Translations under genes and position numbers: made by a program | Shown: positions 9,317 to 16,145 of the stretch, one piece after another | Numbering within the stretch: position 1 is the stretch's first letter | How the letters are laid out: each line of letters opens with the position of its first letter | Notes under the pieces: generated by a model | Told to the model about the DNA's origin: nothing | Database searches by the model: none | Seen by the model: the letters and a program-made list of their open reading frames with translations, nothing else | Source of the DNA: Rhizobium leguminosarum bv. viciae USDA 2370 | GTDB lineage: Bacteria; Pseudomonadota; Alphaproteobacteria; Rhizobiales; Rhizobiaceae | Assembly (NCBI RefSeq): GCF_002008365.1 | Contig: NZ_MRDL01000046.1 | Location: 1 to 40,033 of the forward strand | Reading direction: 5' to 3' | Length of the DNA stretch: 40,033 nucleotides

Positions 9317-10762
9317 ATGTCCGCGACCCGCATACAACAATTGGCAGATGAGGCGCGCCTCCTGCTCAAGCGCAATCCCCTGATGGCAAGTACCGTCTCC
9401 CTGCAGCGCGTAGCAACACGCAACCTTTTGAAGCGACGCTTCCAATATGGCCGCACGCTTGCGGCGGCTTCGAAGCTCGCCGGTTGTTCGGCTGGGGTAG
9501 AGGCATTGTCAGGTTATTTCCCCGACCTTGCAGATGGCGGATACACGCGCCTGCCGGAGCTTCCGCCAGCGGTTGCCGGACCGGTCGGCGCCGACCCTTA
9601 CCGTTCATCCGTACTTGCAGCCTGGATGGGTGCGCTCGCGCGCAGTCTGGAATGGCAGGCAGCCCGCCCCGATGTGCAGGTCGTCGGCCGCTATCTGCAG
9701 CCGGATCTGATCGCATCGGATCTTGAACTCGAACGTCAGCCAGCGTGCCGGCTCTCTTGCGGCATCGGCCTTGTGCACATCGAAAGTCCGGCGCGAAGCC
9801 GTATCATGCAAGCCCTCCTGCGCCAATGCATGCCGGACTATCCCCGGCCCGGCTGCCCGATCACGGACGATGCGGAACTGGATCGCATCGCCGACCATCT
9901 GGAGAAGGCCTTCGCATTAATCGCGGACTTGGACGAGTACGGCCATCAGCGTCTGATCGCCGGCCTGCACACGCTTTACGTTGGTGTCCGGCGCGAACCG
10001 CAGTGCTCCTTTTCGAGTTCGAACGAATTGCCGGGCAGCGCGCTCATCGTCCTTTCCAGAGAGAGATTGCGCGCCGGCGATCATGCCGCGACAGCGGCCC
10101 AATTGCTTCATGAGGCGGGGAATATCCTGCTCGGGTTTTATACGACCTCGGCGGCGGCATCCCTGCCTGGCGAGTTCCAATATGTTTCCCCATACAAGAA
10201 GGACCTACAGACGCTCGAGAGCATCCTGCATACGGCCTACACCATTCCCTGGGAATGCGCCTTGCGCATGGCATGCCTATCCACCGAGACGGATGCTGAG
10301 CGCCGCGCCTGGAAGACGGCATTCATAATTGCCTATGCCGCGCGGCAAGTCCCGCTCATCGACATCGCTCGGAAAGGTATCGAACGTCTCGGCGGCGATG
10401 TCCTCCTCGACCTCCCAGACATCGCCGCCATTCCTTCCTGGAGCAGTCGGATCTTGTTCCTCGTGAGCCAGTTGCTTGCCGAAGAACCCATTGCGCACCG
10501 CCAGGCGCATCTGGCCGAGTGCCAGCGAGTTCTCGATCGCCAAGCCTGGGATATCGGACAGATGCTGCTGCGCGGCAAGGAGCCGATCGATCCTCGGATG
10601 GGCCGGCGAGAGATCGATGACAGCGGCGACAATGTCAGCCTCTGGTACGACGGCAAATTCCACGTGATTGCGAAGACCCCCGACCATGCGATGGGCGAGG
10701 ATTACGGACACTACGCCGCGACGATCCGCCAAGTTGCGTCCAGCGAGATGGAGGCGATCTGA
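9317..10762 (+). CDS. HExxH peptide-modification family-like protein (mod_HExxH / aKG-HExxH type), degenerate motif
   Basis: About 481 residues from ATG 9317, which follows GGAGG seven bases upstream. The frame is open to an ATG at 9179, giving 46 more residues. The region around 240-320 reads like the HExxH domain of putative peptide-modifying proteins: a strand ALIVLSRE, a helix AAQLLHEAGNILLGF, then SPYKKDLQTLESILHTAY, which matches the family's pattern of a Pro/Asp-rich turn followed by a helix starting L-H-x-x-Y. The second His of HExxH is Asn here (HEAGN, residues 265-269), so metal binding may be altered or lost. Related enzymes have been described as iron/2-oxoglutarate peptide beta-hydroxylases. 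The stop codon overlaps the start of the ThiF-like gene (TGATG), so the two are translationally coupled. Family assignment is from pattern memory and is moderate. Confidence 0.65.
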   Translation: MSATRIQQLADEARLLLKRNPLMASTVSLQRVATRNLLKRRFQYGRTLAAASKLAGCSAGVEALSGYFPDLADGGYTRLPELPPAVAGPVGADPYRSSVLAAWMGALARSLEWQAARPDVQVVGRYLQPDLIASDLELERQPACRLSCGIGLVHIESPARSRIMQALLRQCMPDYPRPGCPITDDAELDRIADHLEKAFALIADLDEYGHQRLIAGLHTLYVGVRREPQCSFSSSNELPGSALIVLSRERLRAGDHAATAAQLLHEAGNILLGFYTTSAAASLPGEFQYVSPYKKDLQTLESILHTAYTIPWECALRMACLSTETDAERRAWKTAFIIAYAARQVPLIDIARKGIERLGGDVLLDLPDIAAIPSWSSRILFLVSQLLAEEPIAHRQAHLAECQRVLDRQAWDIGQMLLRGKEPIDPRMGRREIDDSGDNVSLWYDGKFHVIAKTPDHAMGEDYGHYAATIRQVASSEMEAI

Positions 10763-11721
10763 TGGTCAATTATCGGTCTAGACGATTGTCAGCGGCAATC
10801 CGTGCGCCCGTCGACTTCCCGAACTTCTTCGCCCACAGCCTGGGGTGGGGCGGCAGAGGGGCTCTGTTCACCGGCAATAGTGTCGATCTTGCCGAGGAAC
10901 GGAGCCCCAATGTTACCAGGCCTGCGTTCGGCGTCTCGTTGGAGCGTTCCAATGTGCCGGATGAGGACGAATATGTCTCCGCCGCAATGGATCACGACGA
11001 CGCCTTCCTGACGCCTCTTTGCCATCGGCAACGCGACTTCGCAGGTTTTCGCGAAATCGACTTCGTCATTATCGGATGCGGCGGCTTGGGCTCGCAGATT
11101 GCCATCCAGCTTGCGGCCCACGGCGCGCGCCATTTCTTTCTCGCGGATGCGGATCGTATCGACGAGAACAACTTGAACCATGTGCCATGGGCGAGCGAAG
11201 CTGATCTCGGCCGGCTGAAGACGGACAAGCTGGCGACCTGTCTGGCCGCGTGTTTCTCGGCCAATGCCTTCGCGCTGCCGGAATTTGCGGAAGGGGCCGC
11301 AGCGCTCCGACTAATCGCAGATTACGCCCACAATCCGTTCGTCGTTCTTGCCGGCGACGATTCTCATCCGGCCCAGGAGTTCCTGACGGCCTGCCACGCA
11401 TCGAAAGCCGGCCTGCCGCCCTATCTGCATGTCGGCCGCTCCCAGGCTCATGGCATGGCAGGTCCCTCGGTCGCAGTGCATGAGGACGCATGTCCCGTCT
11501 CCCATTGCACCGCCCAGGTCGCAACCGACCACGGCTTTCTCGCTCCACCGGCCGCCGCCGAGAACGCATTTATCGCCGGCCTTGCCGTGTCGCGGATTGC
11601 CCAAAAATGCCTTTCGAGACACTCGGCCGCACGGGGACGCCGATGGATATTGGACCTCAAAGGCAATCAGGCCGAGCTGCGTTCTCTCTGCGAACACCCC
11701 GAATGCAAGGTATGTCCATGA
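10762..11721 (+). CDS. ThiF/E1-like adenylyltransferase
   Basis: The 319-residue protein belongs to the ThiF/MoeB/E1 superfamily, which uses ATP to adenylate the C-terminal carboxylate of a small protein or peptide. The nucleotide-binding loop is IIGCGGLGSQIA (about 103-114), followed by an acidic strand end LADADRID (127-134), the conserved Asn pair NNLN (136-139) and Lys153/Lys156. Cys244/Cys249 and Cys315/Cys318 near the C-terminus fit the structural zinc site of the superfamily, with wider spacing in the first pair. Residues 1-95 are an extra N-terminal part of unknown role. It overlaps the upstream gene by one base and the downstream small gene by four (ATGA). The partner could be the 65-residue protein next door, but no C-terminal Gly-Gly is present there. 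Confidence 0.88.
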   Translation: MVNYRSRRLSAAIRAPVDFPNFFAHSLGWGGRGALFTGNSVDLAEERSPNVTRPAFGVSLERSNVPDEDEYVSAAMDHDDAFLTPLCHRQRDFAGFREIDFVIIGCGGLGSQIAIQLAAHGARHFFLADADRIDENNLNHVPWASEADLGRLKTDKLATCLAACFSANAFALPEFAEGAAALRLIADYAHNPFVVLAGDDSHPAQEFLTACHASKAGLPPYLHVGRSQAHGMAGPSVAVHEDACPVSHCTAQVATDHGFLAPPAAAENAFIAGLAVSRIAQKCLSRHSAARGRRWILDLKGNQAELRSLCEHPECKVCP

Positions 11722-11915
11722 ACACGCTATTTTCGTCGGGATATTGTTGCTCCGTTGGCGCAACTACCGGAAAGAACGATGAGCTGACGATATCCGAAGC
11801 TCTTTGCGATCCACTGATCGCCATGGTGATGCGCGCCGATGGCGTGACCATCGAAGAATTCAAGCGACTCCTTGAGGCGGCGGCCCGTGCGCTAAAAGCC
11901 AATCTGGCTAGCTGA
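11718..11915 (+). CDS. 65-residue conserved-type small protein, coupled to ThiF-like gene
   Basis: This begins at the ATG within the ATGA overlap of the ThiF-like stop codon, so it is probably translated by ribosomes from that gene. The frame is open further upstream inside the ThiF gene, but that part is a shadow. The protein has two parts: residues 1-22, rich in Ser, Gly, Cys and Thr with a Cys-Cys pair at 10-11, and a helical part 23-65 (DPLIAMVMRADGVTIEEF followed by a Leu/Ala-rich helix). Short proteins of the form DPLI-x-x-V/L-M-R-x-DGV occur in rhizobia, from memory. It could be a partner, carrier or substrate of the HExxH-like and ThiF-like proteins; that is inference. It lacks a signal peptide and a Gly-Gly end. 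Confidence 0.7.
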   Translation: MNTLFSSGYCCSVGATTGKNDELTISEALCDPLIAMVMRADGVTIEEFKRLLEAAARALKANLAS

Positions 11916-12000
11916 TGGTTGACGAGCACGTGTGGCCAATCTCGGTGCGATACCATCGCCCGGCATTGGTACTGGTCGCCAGGAGGAGTTTTCAGGCACA

Positions 12001-12306
12001 ATGAGGTTCGATATGTCGAGAAACTTCCCAACGATAATTCTTGTTTTTGACGAAGGGAAAGATCGCAAGGTGATCGGCACCGCTCGCGAGGCTGCCCAGC
12101 TGTTGCTGAAGGAATGGCCCATTGACGATGGTGAAGAATTCTTCACGGCGGTGAGAACCTGTTTGGAGGTCCTTACCGGAGATACCGACCCCGAGAAATT
12201 GCATGAGGCGATCGTCCGCGCCGCATATGAAGCGGGTGTTGCTGCGATCACGACTGATAACAGCCTTGGTATTCTCAGGATCTATCCAGTCAGCCAGGTC
12301 AGATAG
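12001..12306 (+). CDS. DUF982 family protein
   Basis: A 101-residue soluble protein with the features of DUF982, a family nearly confined to rhizobia and relatives, often in many copies per genome. The signature is a strand (TIILVFDEGKD), a helix leading to LLKEWPIDDG, a second helix with a central Cys (AVRTCLEVLTG) and a last helix ending AAYEAGV. The function is unknown. The start at 12001 follows AGGAGGAG (11981-11988); ATG 12013 is also possible. It follows the 65-residue gene by 85 bases on the same strand but may be independent. Confidence 0.8.
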   Translation: MRFDMSRNFPTIILVFDEGKDRKVIGTAREAAQLLLKEWPIDDGEEFFTAVRTCLEVLTGDTDPEKLHEAIVRAAYEAGVAAITTDNSLGILRIYPVSQVR

Positions 12307-12510
12307 TTGACAGCCGTTCACGCGCTCAGCCCAATCCCGCTCCCATCGAGCCGCTGCGGCTATCGCCGTCGGCTCTACGAAGCTCTTACTGCGGAGCGAG
12401 CCGAAGAAGCTCTTTGGATCCGACAGGCGATCGGTTCAGTAAAGTTTCAATTGACCGTTTCCGATGGCGAGGCGACACTCGCAGCCTGCAGCGAGGCAGG
12501 AGGAGAAACG

Positions 12511-12816
12511 ATGGACGACCTAGACCGCTGGCGCGACATGGCAAGTGCACCGAGAGACGGCAGCCGGATCCTCGTCACGATTCGCCAGTCCGAACAGGGA
12601 CCGGCAGAAGTTGACCTCGCCTATTGGTCGAATGGCGATCAGTTCGGTGCAGAAGGCTGGCGCGCCTCTGATTCCTCGCCCGGGCACATCATCGAATATG
12701 CCGAGCCGGAATTGAAGTGTTGGATGCCGATGCCCTCGGCCAACCTCAATCGCACCTCGATGCCCTCCCCTTGGGAAGGCGACGATGACCAGGAGCTCTA
12801 CGGGTCAGGGATTTAA
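12511..12816 (+). CDS. DUF551-like small protein
   Basis: A 101-residue protein of the type W-R-x-M-x-x-A-P-(R/K)-D-G followed by a strand (RILVTI), a variable loop, YWSNGDQF and WMPMP near the end. This pattern is typical of DUF551-like proteins in phages and alphaproteobacteria; the function is unknown. The ATG at 12511 is chosen because AGGAGGAG lies at 12498-12505. The frame is open back to a TTG at 12307, but the extra 68 residues show no family match. The 200 bases between 12307 and 12510 therefore count as leader or intergenic DNA. Confidence 0.72.
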   Translation: MDDLDRWRDMASAPRDGSRILVTIRQSEQGPAEVDLAYWSNGDQFGAEGWRASDSSPGHIIEYAEPELKCWMPMPSANLNRTSMPSPWEGDDDQELYGSGI

Positions 12817-12950
12817 GAAACCCGGCCGAATAAAAATGGTTCCTGCCGCCGCGAGAGGTCCAGATTGCCGTCCGCCACGACTGCGGCGCGCCACGAAGCC
12901 CCTGCTCTGGAACGGCACGCCAAATTGAGGTTCAACCTTAGCCAAGGCGC

Positions 12951-13847
12951 CTACGCTGCGCGCACCCTGTCCCGGCCGCTTAACTTGGCAGCATAGAGTG
13001 CTTGATCAGCGCGTCGATAAAGGTCCGACGCGCTCTCAGACGGGACACAAGTGGCGATGCCAGCAGAACAGGTGTAGCTGAAGTCGGGTGATTCAGGCAG
13101 AGGCCGGGAGAAGCGGATCACCGTCAGCATGCACTCGACCATGGCAATGGCATCTTCCGGCCCGGTTGCCGGCATCACGAGAAGGAACTCTTCTCCGCCG
13201 ACCCGCCCAAAACAATCGTTGCGGCGAACATTCTGATGAATGCGATGAGCAAAATCGCGCAGGACGACATCCCCGGCGTGGTGACCAAGCCGATCATTGA
13301 TGTGTTTGAAATTGTCGATGTCGAAGACGGCAAGACATCCGTTGTCTCCGTGCTGGGCGGTTGCCAGCATGTCGTCGACGCGGGCCATCACAAAGCGGCG
13401 GTTGGCGACACCGGTGAGTTCGTCAGTGTAAGACGCCTTGATCGCCTGATCGCGATCTTGCCTGACAGTTCTGCCATGCGCTCGCAAACTGGTGATGTCG
13501 CTCGCAATGCACAACATCCAACCGTTCTTCTGGACCGCCTCGGTCATCCAAAACCATCGGCCATCACACAGGTCCGTCTCGAAAGCTCGATAGCCGATCT
13601 TGCCACGGCGCGACTGTGTCGACCGCAGCCATTCGTCGAAATTGCTCGTTTGAATGACCGTGCCTCGCCGCAGCTCAAAATTGCGCCGCATGAGATCCGG
13701 CCAGAGTGGAGTTTCATCCGGCTCGATGAAATAAACCGAACGAAAGGCGCTGTTGGCGTATCGCAGCCGGTCATGACCATCGTAGACGGCAATCAGCGTT
13801 TCGGTGCGTGCGGAAAGGTGCAGAAGCTGTTCGAATATCTCGTCCAT
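12951..13847 (-). CDS. PAS-GGDEF diguanylate cyclase
   Basis: A 298-residue soluble enzyme expected to make cyclic di-GMP from two GTP. Residues 8-120 form a PAS sensor fold (YDGHDRLRYANSAFRSVY; WFWMTEAV), and 138-296 form the GGDEF domain with DELTGVANRRF, FDIDNFKHIND and the active-site motif GGEEF at 217-221. An inhibitory-site motif Arg208-x-x-Asp211 lies five residues before GGEEF, so product inhibition is likely. There is no EAL domain. It is a single gene facing the small-protein genes (convergent with the DUF551-like gene). The ribosome site AGGG is just upstream of the ATG. The signal sensed by the PAS domain is unknown. Confidence 0.92.
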   Translation of the reverse strand: MDEIFEQLLHLSARTETLIAVYDGHDRLRYANSAFRSVYFIEPDETPLWPDLMRRNFELRRGTVIQTSNFDEWLRSTQSRRGKIGYRAFETDLCDGRWFWMTEAVQKNGWMLCIASDITSLRAHGRTVRQDRDQAIKASYTDELTGVANRRFVMARVDDMLATAQHGDNGCLAVFDIDNFKHINDRLGHHAGDVVLRDFAHRIHQNVRRNDCFGRVGGEEFLLVMPATGPEDAIAMVECMLTVIRFSRPLPESPDFSYTCSAGIATCVPSESASDLYRRADQALYAAKLSGRDRVRAA

Positions 13848-14052
13848 ACCGAACCCTGTCTGGTTGCCTTGGTATGAGATGGCGCAGAAACCCTATGAGA
13901 AAAGAGCCCGTCAGCAAGCAGAAGGCGCCTCTAGTGATTACGGAAGCGTCAACGAGATGCCGTTTTCAATCGTGATTGGACATCTGCTGAGACCTGAGCG
14001 ACGCTATTTTTGGGAGGCGGACCATCTATTTTTCCGGAGATAGGAGGCCGAG

Positions 14053-14487
14053 ATGGAACAGTACGCACTCGATCAGTTGAAAACCATTGCAAAGGTCAGC
14101 ACGACCTGCAAGCGCCTCGAAATGACGCGGCGCGAACGGCTTGAACGGTGGGCCGAAAGTCTCGAATGCAGCCCCAGACCGTTTCTTAAGACGCTTCACG
14201 AAACCGAATATCAGCCGATGGCCGATCGGCTTGCTCTCAGGGATGACGGCACGCCGATCTCCGTTGCATTCGCTGATCCCATTCTGCGCGCGGCAGGAAT
14301 GGAAAATGACAGCTATGGAGAAGCAAAACGGTTCTTCGACCTCGGCGATGAGCAATTGCATGATCTTGTGTGCTTCTGCCATTTCGGTGAACGCGTCAGC
14401 GCAGCAGTCGTCGCTCGCCGTTTGCGGAAGATGTCAGGCTCCAAACCAAGTGGGTTTTTCGCTCAGCTTCGTGCGTTGTTTGCCTGA
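14053..14487 (+). CDS. Hypothetical protein, 144 residues
   Basis: I do not recognise the family. The start is firm: AGGAGG at 14042-14047, five bases before the ATG. The product has a natural composition, begins with two amphipathic helices (ALDQLKTIAKVSTTCKRL; RRERLERWAESL), and has a middle part with FLKTLHETEY and a C-terminal part with LHDLVCFCHFG and a basic helix. There is no signal peptide or membrane segment. It starts about 200 bases from the divergent diguanylate cyclase gene, so shared control is possible. Confidence 0.7.
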   Translation: MEQYALDQLKTIAKVSTTCKRLEMTRRERLERWAESLECSPRPFLKTLHETEYQPMADRLALRDDGTPISVAFADPILRAAGMENDSYGEAKRFFDLGDEQLHDLVCFCHFGERVSAAVVARRLRKMSGSKPSGFFAQLRALFA

Positions 14488-14922
14488 TTGAGGCGAAAGG
14501 TCACCATCTGACGTGCTGGTCGGGGACGCATCGATCCCCGTCGCAGGTGGCACGCGCGACGCCCCAGGCCAGATCGGTCGGGTCGTTGCTCCTGCGGCGT
14601 CGACTGCCGCGGACATTTTGAGGGGCAGATTTCTGAAGCAGTTGGTTCCTGCTGGTCAACTGGCGGGTCCAGGTCTTTTGCGCTGGCCGACCACCACGCC
14701 CCCGAGGGATTTGGTTCAAGGCGTTCACCAGCAGCACCCACTATGTCAGCGTGCTGGGGAAAGATGCCTCGCCGCGCGACTATCCAGTCAGGTAGACGCT
14801 TGAAGAGGCCGTATCGCTCCTTACCGCCAGCTAACCACGCGCTTGCCATTGTAGGTGATTTAACGGAAAATCCTCGGCGTGGCCCTTGAGGCCTGGGCAG
14901 CCTGCCATGATCGGAGAACGCC
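14488..14922. other. Remnant-rich intergenic stretch
   Basis: No intact gene is seen. The first copy of a 31-bp direct repeat lies at 14575-14605. A plus-strand frame ending at about 14791 gives a natural-looking C-terminus (THYVSVLGKDASPRDYP) but is closed by a stop about 50 codons upstream and has no start, so it may be a gene end left by a deletion. Confidence 0.4.
14575..14605 (+). repeat. 31-bp direct repeat, copy 1
   Basis: Matches 15302-15332 at 30 of 31 positions in the same orientation (shared core GGTCGTTGCTCCTGCGGC). The copies bracket about 0.7 kb holding the small lipoprotein gene and the ABC-ATPase fragment. Confidence 0.85.
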
Positions 14923-15063
14923 GTGCCTCTGAAAAACATTTTGGCCGCAGCAGCAATCGTCTTCATGACACTCTCAGGATGCGCAACTAGTGGATCGTAC
15001 AACACAACCTACGCACAGCCGCAGGGGATAGGCCCGGTTCGCGGGGAAATGGGCGGTTACTAG
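14923..15063 (+). CDS. Very small predicted lipoprotein, 46 residues
   Basis: A GTG start at 14923 follows GGAGA with seven bases between. The product has a short basic start, a hydrophobic stretch (ILAAAAIVFMTL) and a lipobox LSGC with Cys at about residue 21. It then runs through a Ser/Tyr/Gln/Pro/Gly tail ending GEMGGY. This is the layout of a small outer- or inner-membrane lipoprotein processed by signal peptidase II. Small lipoproteins of this size are known in proteobacteria as envelope accessory proteins; no specific family is recognised. The reading frame and signal are clear; whether it is expressed is not known. Confidence 0.65.
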   Translation: MPLKNILAAAAIVFMTLSGCATSGSYNTTYAQPQGIGPVRGEMGGY

Positions 15064-15073
15064 CCCATCCAAG

Positions 15074-15340
15074 GTGTTTCGACCGCTTGAGAAACACAGC
15101 CTGGCTGTTTACGACGAACCAACCTCGGTGCTCGATCCGATGACATGGTCGCTGTCCGCGGAAGAACGCATGACGGTGATGGTGGTGACCCACGAAATGG
15201 GCTTTGCCCGCGAGGGCGCGCAACGCGTGGTGTTCATGGATGCCGGCGCCATCGTCGAGAGCGGCGCGCCGGATGAATTCTTCGCCCACCCGAAAACGGA
15301 CCGGTCGGGTCGTTGCTCCTGCGGCATCGACTATCGCTGA
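15074..15340 (+). pseudogene. C-terminal fragment of an amino-acid ABC transporter ATPase
   Basis: Only the last third of a polar amino-acid importer ATPase (GlnQ/HisP type) is present: Walker B and D-loop YDEPTSVLDP, the H-loop VVTHEMGFARE, and VVFMDAGAIVESGAP followed by FFAHPKT. Walker A, the Q-loop and the signature motif are missing. The usual residues between LDP and the H-loop are partly replaced, and the end after KTDR departs from the family consensus, consistent with a small frameshift. The second copy of the 31-bp repeat overlaps the fragment's end. It cannot make a working ATPase. Confidence 0.85.
15302..15332 (+). repeat. 31-bp direct repeat, copy 2
   Basis: Second copy of the repeat at 14575-14605, one mismatch (A for G), lying at the degraded 3' end of the ABC-ATPase fragment. 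Confidence 0.85.
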
Positions 15341-15551
15341 CAGGCTGCTTCCTTGGGTCGAAGCCAACTTCGAGATCAATTGCCGGATCCTCCAGACGTG
15401 ACCGGAGAAGGCCTCGTCTTTAGTCTCGAAGTGCTCCAGGCCTTTTTCGCCTTCACGCCTATAACCACCATCCTAGACATGGAATTCTCCACTAAAGATA
15501 ATGGGATAAGTCGAGAGGCGTAGGTTCCGTGCGACAGTAGGGCTTTAAGCC

Positions 15552-15773
15552 TCAATATTGTCGAGCATCGAATTCTTCAATCGTTTCGGGGTCCTGCTTA
15601 TATTCCCATTGCACACCGTTCAGCCGGCGCCAGATTTGTCCCGATGGGTTTCGGGCGGCGCCGTCGACGAGTGGCATCGGAAAGAGTGTCTCGTGCTTGT
15701 GCCAGAGTGTGACGTCAGTGACGTTGGCCTGCTTGGGCTTCCGGAACAGGTTGAAAAGGAGTGCGAAGTCCAT
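15552..15773 (-). CDS. Hypothetical small protein, 73 residues
   Basis: I do not recognise the family. The ATG at 15773 is preferred over a TTG at 15800. The product starts MDFALLFNLFRKPK, has an aromatic/acidic middle (TLWHKHETLFPMPLVDG) and ends WEYKQDPETIEEFDARQY. The composition is natural, with no signal peptide. A good promoter lies directly upstream (15800-15827), with GGAG at about 15783-15788 in a short leader. This makes it a credible expressed single gene. Confidence 0.6.
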   Translation of the reverse strand: MDFALLFNLFRKPKQANVTDVTLWHKHETLFPMPLVDGAARNPSGQIWRRLNGVQWEYKQDPETIEEFDARQY

Positions 15774-15799
15774 TGGCCGATTTTTCTCCAATGGACTCA

Positions 15800-15827
15800 A
15801 CTATAAGGACATTTTGGGTACTTTCAA
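15800..15827 (-). promoter_or_regulatory. Sigma70-like promoter of the 73-residue gene
   Basis: On the minus strand TTGAAA (15827-15822) and TATAGT (15805-15800) are 16 bp apart. Transcription would begin near 15793, about 20 bases before the ATG at 15773. This is one of the best promoter matches in the window. Confidence 0.55.
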
Positions 15828-16145
15828 GTACTATAATTTTGCGAACCCGACGGGCGAAAAATATCGGCACCATCACCAAGTACGCCAGCAATGCGAGATT
15901 CGGGTGCGTTCCAGTTTCTGTCGGGCTTCCTCGGCATCCGGAAAAATGAAGAACGAGGACCACCGATAGGTGAGCGGCATGGGGAAGCGTTCATACAGGG
16001 GTATCCGGTCACGAATCCGAAGGCGCTCACGGCAATCCGTGCTGGTGCCGACCAACTACGCTCGTGGCCACGAGCGGGGATTTGACCTTCATCCGCTGAA
16101 CGGCGCCTCGGCGCCCGGAATCGTGCCGAACCCGACCGCGCCACG
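15828..16145. other. Intergenic, no supported gene
   Basis: Downstream of the penicillin-binding protein gene. A minus-strand frame here has a hydrophobic stretch (LALLAYLVMVPIFF), but it runs into the promoter and the start of the 73-residue gene and has no ribosome site. A plus-strand TATAAT (15832-15837) has no matching -35. Confidence 0.35.

Noticed and set aside
14463..15005. 180-codon minus-strand frame over the lipoprotein and repeat
   Set aside because: Composition is unnatural, no domain, and it conflicts with the better supported lipoprotein.
15340..15480. Minus-strand frame with a GGAG site and ATG at 15480, and a weak likeness to DUF3489 downstream in another frame
   Set aside because: The ATG frame stops after about 34 codons and the other frame has no start; the DUF3489 resemblance is too weak to call.
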